This document shows positions 7,711 through 12,589 of a stretch of DNA of 12,589 nt, one piece after another. Numbering within the stretch: the first letter of the stretch is position 1; each line of letters begins with the position of its first letter. Origin of the DNA: CAYSDH01 sp964429805 (GTDB taxonomy: Bacteria; Bacteroidota; Bacteroidia; Flavobacteriales_D; JABDKJ01); assembly GCA_964429805.1 (NCBI GenBank), contig CAYSDH010000082.1, positions 1 through 12,589 on the forward strand. The letters run 5' to 3'. Both the position numbers and the translations under genes were made by a program. Below the pieces are notes generated by a model that saw only the letters and a program-made list of their open reading frames with translations, did no database searches and was not told the DNA's origin.

Positions 7711-7716
7711 TCCCTT
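7711..7716 (-). promoter_or_regulatory. Putative ribosome-binding site fixing the PorP/SprF start
   Basis: AAGGGA on the minus strand lies 3 bases before the ATC-ATG start context, with its last base five positions upstream-equivalent of the ATG at 7707. It is one of few Shine-Dalgarno-like sequences near a start in this window and favours 7707 over the in-frame ATGs at 7719 and 7743. Confidence 0.4.
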
Positions 7717-7721
7717 CATTT

Positions 7722-10700
7722 TTATCTTTTGATATACACCCATCCCTTGGTAGGCGGAGTAATACCGTCATTATACTCTATGATGTAGTAGTACGTACCG
7801 TCCGGAAGTTCATTGCCAATGGAAAGTCCAAAGACATTCTCCCCTCCCCAATCACTCTTATATGGCGCGGCTTCAAACACTTTGTTACCCCATCTATTGA
7901 AAATGACCAACGTGTGATTTGGGAAACGATCTAAGCCTCTCGCATTCCATACGTCATTCACACCATCATTATTAGGGGAGAATCCTTCAGGAAGAATCAC
8001 AGAACACAAGTCCGTATCTAGATAATCCCAAAGACCATCTTCATCACAATCATCTGGCCCTATGCCGTTGCCGTCAAAATCCCATTCGTCTGCGGTAAGC
8101 TCACCATCATTATCATCATCAATGTCTATGAAGTCTGGCAAGCCATCTCCGTCAGTATCATCAGGACCAAAATTATCGCCATCTGGATCATTCTCATCTG
8201 CATCTGACACGGTGTCATCGTCAGAATCTTCATCAAGATAGTTTGGAATACCATCGCCATCACTGTCACGAGCAGGACCAACGAATCCACCAAACACGTT
8301 TGAGTCAGCATCTACGAGGTCTACGATACCATCTTCATCCAAGTCCACTCCATCTATGAATCCATCGTTATTGACATCTAAATCTCCAAATCCATTTTCA
8401 TCGGTGTCAGAAATCCCATCACCGTCAGAGTCTATATCGAGATGGTCAGGCGCTCCGTCAGCATCACTGTCCGTGTAGTCAGAGCCACCTGGTCCACTAA
8501 AGAAATCATCATCCATAGGGTCAGGTATACCATCTTGATCAATGTCTGAGCCATCAGCTACACCGTCATTATCTATATCAAAGTCTCCGTTACCACTTTC
8601 AGTTATATCACTTACCCCGTCATTGTCAGAGTCTAGGTCTTGGTAATCTGGCACACCATCACCATCGGTGTCATACACAAGTGGATTTGTGCTACCACCA
8701 TAGTCTGGGTCATCATCTACTGAATCAAGAATACCATCCTGATCTGAATCTACTCCATCTACAACCCCATCACCATCGGTATCAAGGTCAGCGAAACCGC
8801 CTTCATAGACATCTGGTATACCGTCATTATCTGCATCTAAGTCTTCATGGTTTGGCGTACCATCACCATCTGTGTCAAGCGGGTCAGTGAAGTCGCCACC
8901 AGTGTCGGCATCAATTTCATCAACCAAACCGTCACCATCCGAATCAATTCCGTCTCCAACAATACCGTCTCCATCTGGGTCATTACCGCCAGACTCTTCC
9001 ACATCACTCAGTCCATCGTTATCAGAATCTAGGTCGGTGTAGTCAGGCTTACCATCGCCATCTGTATCTTGTGGATCAGTGTTTAGGCCGTCTCCTCCGT
9101 TATCTGTATCAAAGGCGTCATCAATTCCATCAAAGTCGCTATCAATACCAATTGGTCCGCCAGTACCAGACTCATCATAGTCTGCTATACCGTCATTGTC
9201 AGAGTCGCTGTCCAGATGATCTGGAGTACCGTCTCCATCAAAGTCATTCACCGTAGGATTGCAGAAATCAGTCGGTTCACTTTCTATACTATCAGGAATT
9301 CCATCGTTATCAGAATCGACATCTAAATAGTCTAACGTGCCGTCATCATCTGTATCGGCAGTGAGCGTCTCGTAGAAATCTGCTAAGCCATCACCGTCAG
9401 AATCAGCTGGCGTGATGTCTAAGATTACCCAAGCAGAATCACACAGCACCGGGCTGCCATCATCACATATTTGATAGAAAATACTGTCAAGTCCACAGAA
9501 TGACAATTCTGGAATGAACTCAATGCTATCTCCATTTATAACAGTAGCTGTGTTACCTGCTCCAAATGGTCCGGAGAGAATAGTGGTGACAAATTCTGTG
9601 TCTTCAACATCCGTGTCATTTGTCTGCACATCAACAGTAACAAGTCCCACTACGTTTAACGTGTCATTGACAGCAATCGGGTTATCGTTAATGGAGTTGA
9701 TATTGATGTATACCCAACTTGTGTCACAGCCTCCGAAGTCATCACACGCAACTATTTGCAGGGAGTCTAATCCAAACCAATTTTCATCAGGTGTGTACAC
9801 AAAACAGCTATCACCATCGCCAACGGCAGTGACTGTGCCATTGAGCGGTCCATCGAAGAAACCAACTACATCTACTGGGTCGTTATCTACGTCATATAGT
9901 GTAAGACATGCTGTCAATGCGACATCCTCATCGCCATCAAAGTACAGACTGTCAGTCTGCATACCAGCCGAATCATGGATTTCTACAGGGTCATTTACAG
10001 GAGTGACATTAATAAATATCCATGCCGTATCACACAATATAGGAGGCCCAGTATCACAGACCATTATTTGTATAGAGTCTAAGCCATTAAAGTCTATTGC
10101 TGGCACATAAGTAAAACAAGTGTCACCTGCGAGCGGATCAATTGTTGACCCATTGCTCGGTTCAGTAATAACGGTTACATCCAATGGTTGGAATCCGTCA
10201 ATATCAAACACATTGATGCACAACTCAAGATCAGTGTCTTCTGGTGTGATTGCATACAGTGTGTCAGCAGGCATGTCATTTTCATCCAGAATGACAGGCT
10301 CATCATTGATAAACGGCACACCAATGATGACTTCGACCGTATCAAATCCTCCAACCCCATCGCAGACCACCACTTGCATTGTATCTATTCCATTAAATTC
10401 TGGCACTGGCGTATACAAGAAGCATGTATCACCATCCATGGCTAGCGAACCACCGTCAATTTGACCATTATCAGGGCCATCAAAAATTTCGCAAATGTCT
10501 AGGTCGTCTCCATCTACATCATAGGCATCAATGCACACGATGAGGGGAGTGTCTTCTGGTGTCTCTTCTAACTGAACATCAATTGGCGTACCCATCGCGT
10601 CAGTTATTACTGGTGCATCATTCACTGGATCCACCTGTACAAGCACCGAGACGTCATCACAAAGACCAAAGTCATCACAAATTGTAATCTCCAATGTGTC

Positions 10701-12589
10701 CACTCCATTGAAGTCAAGCACAGGTGAGTACACCAAGCAAGTATCGTCAGGCGCAGTAGCAGTGAGCACTCCATTTGCAGCAGAAGATAGCGTGTAATCA
10801 ATGTTTGCACCTACTCCACCTGGGTCAACAATTTCAAAGCAAATAGTCAACGGTGTATCTTCAAATGTGGTAATGCTAGGGCCTGAAATTGTGTCATTCA
10901 TTTCAGGTTCTGTATTGGCCGAAATGATTTCTGGAGCGACATTACATGTCCCTGTGTTTTCGAGTGTCATGCTTACCACAGTCGTATCAGGGTCTGTACA
11001 TGCACCTACTGCCGGCACGATGTATTCAAACGTATACATGCCTACTGGAAGAGACATTGGGTCAAACGTACCAAGGTGCCCACCACCAAGACTTGGCTCC
11101 CAAAATCCTGTCACATCTGGGCCTCCTGCTATGGAGTCAAACATGTTGAATACTGGGTCAACAGTACAGACAAAAATTGTCGCGTCCATACCTGAATACG
11201 GATCAGGACCATCATCAAGTGTGATGGTAAATGAGCAAGTCGTGAATAGTCCGTCTTCATCAGTCGCGGTCAACGTAATGACTTGTGAGCTTCCTTCACC
11301 TGTGATTGTTCCAGAATTTGGTGATTGAGTAATCAAGATATCGCTAGTCGCGGAGCAATTGTCTTCTGCCAATACAGAAGATGTGAAATCTTCTATCGTA
11401 TAGCTACACGAATTACGAACGATAGTGGTGTCTGCTTGACAAGCCAAAATGGTCGGAACGGTATTGTCGTCAAGCGTTAAGGTAAAGTCACAAGATGTCG
11501 CATTATTGTTAGCATCAGTCACTGTAATCTCAATGAGTTGTGTTGTACCATCACCATTGAGAGGAGTGCCCGCTGGTGGGCTTTGAGTCACAATCAAATC
11601 AGCTACTGCTGTACAGTTGTCCGCCACAGTAGGTATGCCGGTGTAGTCTGGAACAACGTACTGACAGTTAGCATCCACGATGACGGTTTCATCAACTGGA
11701 CAATTCGTGATGGAAGGAGGTGTATCATCTACTACGGTCACTGTGAAGTCACAAGTACTGGCGTTACCATCTTCATCAGTCACGATCATAGTCACTGTCT
11801 GCGAACCAGTTTGCGGAGTTCCTGGAGCCGGATTTTGTGTCACTAATAGGTCTGCGCTCGATGTGCAATTGTCATCTGCGACCACAAGTGAGATGTAATC
11901 AGGCATCAAGTAGCCACAACTCGCATCTGCACTTACATCTGCATTTGGTGGACAGGTAGTAATGTTCGGTGCTTGCTCATCATCAAGGGTGATGGTAAAG
12001 CTGCAAGAAGAAGTCAAACCATCTAAATCTGTAACATCAATGGTCACTAGTTGAGTTGTTCCGTCTCCTGAAAGTGGCGTGCCTGCCGCTGGAGTTTGGA
12101 CAACAACTAAATCTGCTGTGGCTGTACAGTTGTCACTGATAGTAATTCCTGTCGTGAAGTCTTCCATTGAATAGTCACAGTTGCTGTCTACAATAACATC
12201 TTGATCTATTGGGCAGTTCGTCAGACTTGGAGCAGTATCGTCATCAAGAGTAATCGTGAAGTCACAACTTGTTGAGTTGCCGTTGGCGTCTTCGACTGTA
12301 ATCGTGATTAACTGTGTGGTGCCATCGCCTGAAAGCACATCAGCTGCAGGTGGTGTTTGCGTCACAATTAAATCGGCCACTGCTGTACAGTTATCAGAGA
12401 CTGTTGGCACTCCAGTATAATCAGGAATAACGAAGTCACAGTTATCATCAACAATAACAACTTGGTCCACTGGGCAATTTGTAATAGTCGGGTCTGTATC
12501 ATCTACTACGGTCACTGTGAAGTCACAAGTACTAGCGTTACCATCTTCATCAGTCACGATCATAGTCACTGTCTGCGAACCAGTTTGCG
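7722..12589 (-). CDS. Giant multidomain surface protein with HYR, cadherin-like, TSP3 and type B T9SS sorting domains (5' partial)
   Basis: At least 1621 residues are visible and the frame is still open at the right edge; the GTG at 12569 is an internal Val inside a repeat, so the true N-terminus and signal peptide lie outside the window. In order: the end of one HYR domain and then five HYR domains (about 12589-11210); one Ig-like linker domain (10948-11209) with 'GFWEPSLGGGHLGTFDP' and 'PVGMYTFEYIVP'; five cadherin-like domains (10947-9405) joined by 'VNDAP'-type seams; about 466 Asp-rich residues of thrombospondin type 3 repeats (9404-8007); and a type B gliding-motility-associated sorting domain (8006-7725), 'PEGFSPNNDGVNDVW', 'VIFNRWGNKVFE', 'LPDGTYYYII', ending 'GWVYIKR'. 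The protein should be exported by the T9SS and kept at or released from the cell surface. Its make-up suits an adhesin or motility-type filament; no catalytic domain is visible. The PorP/SprF gene follows by 14 bases. Confidence 0.93.
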   Translation of the reverse strand, partial: QTGSQTVTMIVTDEDGNASTCDFTVTVVDDTDPTITNCPVDQVVIVDDNCDFVIPDYTGVPTVSDNCTAVADLIVTQTPPAADVLSGDGTTQLITITVEDANGNSTSCDFTITLDDDTAPSLTNCPIDQDVIVDSNCDYSMEDFTTGITISDNCTATADLVVVQTPAAGTPLSGDGTTQLVTIDVTDLDGLTSSCSFTITLDDEQAPNITTCPPNADVSADASCGYLMPDYISLVVADDNCTSSADLLVTQNPAPGTPQTGSQTVTMIVTDEDGNASTCDFTVTVVDDTPPSITNCPVDETVIVDANCQYVVPDYTGIPTVADNCTAVADLIVTQSPPAGTPLNGDGTTQLIEITVTDANNNATSCDFTLTLDDNTVPTILACQADTTIVRNSCSYTIEDFTSSVLAEDNCSATSDILITQSPNSGTITGEGSSQVITLTATDEDGLFTTCSFTITLDDGPDPYSGMDATIFVCTVDPVFNMFDSIAGGPDVTGFWEPSLGGGHLGTFDPMSLPVGMYTFEYIVPAVGACTDPDTTVVSMTLENTGTCNVAPEIISANTEPEMNDTISGPSITTFEDTPLTICFEIVDPGGVGANIDYTLSSAANGVLTATAPDDTCLVYSPVLDFNGVDTLEITICDDFGLCDDVSVLVQVDPVNDAPVITDAMGTPIDVQLEETPEDTPLIVCIDAYDVDGDDLDICEIFDGPDNGQIDGGSLAMDGDTCFLYTPVPEFNGIDTMQVVVCDGVGGFDTVEVIIGVPFINDEPVILDENDMPADTLYAITPEDTDLELCINVFDIDGFQPLDVTVITEPSNGSTIDPLAGDTCFTYVPAIDFNGLDSIQIMVCDTGPPILCDTAWIFINVTPVNDPVEIHDSAGMQTDSLYFDGDEDVALTACLTLYDVDNDPVDVVGFFDGPLNGTVTAVGDGDSCFVYTPDENWFGLDSLQIVACDDFGGCDTSWVYININSINDNPIAVNDTLNVVGLVTVDVQTNDTDVEDTEFVTTILSGPFGAGNTATVINGDSIEFIPELSFCGLDSIFYQICDDGSPVLCDSAWVILDITPADSDGDGLADFYETLTADTDDDGTLDYLDVDSDNDGIPDSIESEPTDFCNPTVNDFDGDGTPDHLDSDSDNDGIADYDESGTGGPIGIDSDFDGIDDAFDTDNGGDGLNTDPQDTDGDGKPDYTDLDSDNDGLSDVEESGGNDPDGDGIVGDGIDSDGDGLVDEIDADTGGDFTDPLDTDGDGTPNHEDLDADNDGIPDVYEGGFADLDTDGDGVVDGVDSDQDGILDSVDDDPDYGGSTNPLVYDTDGDGVPDYQDLDSDNDGVSDITESGNGDFDIDNDGVADGSDIDQDGIPDPMDDDFFSGPGGSDYTDSDADGAPDHLDIDSDGDGISDTDENGFGDLDVNNDGFIDGVDLDEDGIVDLVDADSNVFGGFVGPARDSDGDGIPNYLDEDSDDDTVSDADENDPDGDNFGPDDTDGDGLPDFIDIDDDNDGELTADEWDFDGNGIGPDDCDEDGLWDYLDTDLCSVILPEGFSPNNDGVNDVWNARGLDRFPNHTLVIFNRWGNKVFEAAPYKSDWGGENVFGLSIGNELPDGTYYYIIEYNDGITPPTKGWVYIKR
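7725..8006 (-). other. Type B T9SS C-terminal sorting domain (CHU_C / gliding-motility-associated)
   Basis: The last 94 residues of the giant protein. Landmarks are 'LPEGFSPNNDGVNDVWNARG' at the start, 'FPNHTLVIFNRWGNKVFEA' in the middle, and 'LPDGTYYYIIEYNDG' with final 'GWVYIKR'. This is the conserved signal of SprB-like proteins, which depend on PorP/SprF family partners for export. Whether it is cleaved or kept cannot be read from sequence. Confidence 0.93.
8007..9404 (-). repeat. Thrombospondin type 3 (calcium-binding) repeat array, eight units
   Basis: About 466 residues carrying roughly 25 strict DxDxDG motifs. They are organised in a higher-order unit that starts 'DTDGDGxPDYxDLDSDNDG' and continues through an 'ESG/EGG' turn to further DxDxDG loops and a Gly/Pro-rich end. 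Unit starts on the minus strand are 9404, 9245, 9068, 8876, 8672, 8471, 8267 and 8159, giving lengths of 53, 59, 64, 68, 67, 68, 36 and 51 residues. The last unit carries two cysteines ('DDCDEDG' and 'TDLC') just before the sorting domain. Such arrays bind many calcium ions and form rigid rods outside the cell; the calcium need is inferred from the motif. Confidence 0.9.
9405..10947 (-). repeat. Five tandem cadherin-like (Ig-fold) domains
   Basis: Units start near 10947, 10625, 10310, 9998 and 9692, with about 107, 105, 104, 102 and 96 residues. The shared pattern is an 'EDT' or 'DED' near the start, then 'LTICFEIxDxDG', a 'NGxxxxxxxDTCFxYTP' strand, 'FNGLDSxQIxVCD', and a seam of the form 'VNDAP/INDEP/VNDPV/INDNP'. 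Most units hold about four cysteines at equivalent places. This is the cadherin-like repeat of large bacterial adhesins, which typically takes part in calcium-dependent stiffening. Confidence 0.85.
11721..11815 (-). repeat. 95-bp near-identical DNA repeat, inner copy
   Basis: Matches 12495-12589 at 94 of 95 bases, the only difference being G at 11760 against A at 12534. It codes for the end of HYR unit C, from 'QTGSQTVTMIVTDEDG' through 'CDFTVTVVDDT'. The identity stops abruptly at the left end (11720 against 12494), while the right-hand limit is cut by the window edge. Confidence 0.9.
12495..12589 (-). repeat. 95-bp near-identical DNA repeat, outer copy (runs off the window)
   Basis: Second copy of the 95-bp repeat, 774 bp away from the first in direct orientation. 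It is truncated by the window edge, so the identical tract may be longer. Confidence 0.9.

Larger units (their letters stand above)
11210..12589 (-). repeat. HYR-domain array with A-B-C super-repeat
   Basis: HYR domains of about 84-87 residues begin at 12491 (A), 12230 (B), 11969 (C), 11717 (A') and 11456 (B'), preceded by the end of a C-type unit at the window edge. Each has the form 'P(T/S)ITNCPxD', 'VDxNC', 'DNCTAxADLxVTQ', 'GDGTTQLxxITVxDxxG' and 'SCDFTxTLDD', with four cysteines. A and A' are more alike than A and B, and the C-type units carry 'QTGSQTVTMIVTDEDGNAS' instead of the 'GDGTTQL' form. The period of the higher-order unit is 774 bp (258 residues). Confidence 0.88.

Noticed and set aside
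7708..7743. Longer N-terminus for the PorP/SprF protein starting at 7743 (or 7719)
   Set aside because: It would overlap the upstream gene and put charged residues ahead of a clean signal peptide; the ATG at 7707 has AAGGGA upstream and begins the signal peptide.
8681..9256. His/Tyr/Leu-rich plus-strand open frames opposite the TSP3 array
   Set aside because: They arise from reading the reverse complement of repeated Asp codons (GAT/GAC) out of frame; the His-rich pattern is an artefact of that composition.
8007..9404. CRISPR-like regular DNA spacing in the TSP3 region
   Set aside because: The periodicity comes from coding repeats in one uninterrupted frame; repeats are degenerate and there are no unique spacers or cas genes.
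9514..11328. Long plus-strand open frames opposite the cadherin-like and linker regions (for example 9514-10110 and 10801-11328)
   Set aside because: They are Ser/Thr/Val/Pro-rich mirror images of the strongly supported minus-strand repeat protein, with no domain features or start signals of their own.
12567..12569. GTG at 12569 as the start codon of the giant protein
   Set aside because: The frame stays open to the window edge and the codons before it read 'QTGSQT', the same as the inner copy of the repeat, so this is an internal Val; the gene is 5' partial.

Overview
The window looks like chromosomal DNA from a member of the Bacteroidota, probably a free-living or marine type. The evidence is a PorP/SprF family protein, an OmpA-family protein with the domain order of the type IX secretion (T9SS) component PorE, a giant surface protein ending in a type B T9SS sorting domain, signal peptides ending in 'AQ', and few recognisable Shine-Dalgarno sequences. 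I cannot name a genus. The window is almost fully coding: no gap between genes exceeds about 70 bases, and I see no tRNA, rRNA, CRISPR array, transposase or phage gene.

Layout. At the left edge (1-1028, plus strand) is the C-terminal part of a PpiD-like parvulin peptidyl-prolyl isomerase. It ends at a strong hairpin terminator (1061-1096) that separates it from a convergent run of genes covering the rest of the window, all on the minus strand. Read in the direction of transcription (right to left) these are: a giant repeat-rich surface protein (12589-7722, N-terminus outside the window); a PorP/SprF family outer-membrane protein (7707-6775); a TPR/PD40/OmpA protein (6757-4457); HemW (4418-3300); a cyclase-family metal-dependent hydrolase (3291-2515); a MmcQ/YjbR protein (2518-2147); a DUF502 membrane protein (2131-1520); and a RidA-family deaminase (1523-1095). 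Two junctions are 4-base ATGA overlaps and the other gaps are 8 to 38 bases, so one long operon or two adjoining ones are plausible. A 16-base perfect palindrome lies in the 38-base gap before hemW.

Two functional blocks stand out. The first is a T9SS export module: a giant extracellular protein with a type B C-terminal signal, the PorP/SprF partner that such proteins typically need, and a peptidoglycan-binding OmpA-type periplasmic protein. The giant protein is made of zones: HYR domains (arranged as a 774-bp A-B-C super-repeat), one Ig-like linker, five cysteine-bearing cadherin-like domains, about 466 residues of calcium-binding thrombospondin type 3 repeats, and the sorting domain. It most likely acts as a cell-surface adhesin or motility-type filament. 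The second block is a housekeeping or metabolic cluster, in which the cyclase-family protein (kynurenine formamidase superfamily) and the RidA protein (resembling 2-aminomuconate deaminases) hint at tryptophan/kynurenine breakdown, although the cyclase's metal site departs from the usual motif.

I do not see a clearly new biological system. The most interesting material is the repeat evolution in the giant protein and the altered metal-binding motif in the cyclase-family protein.
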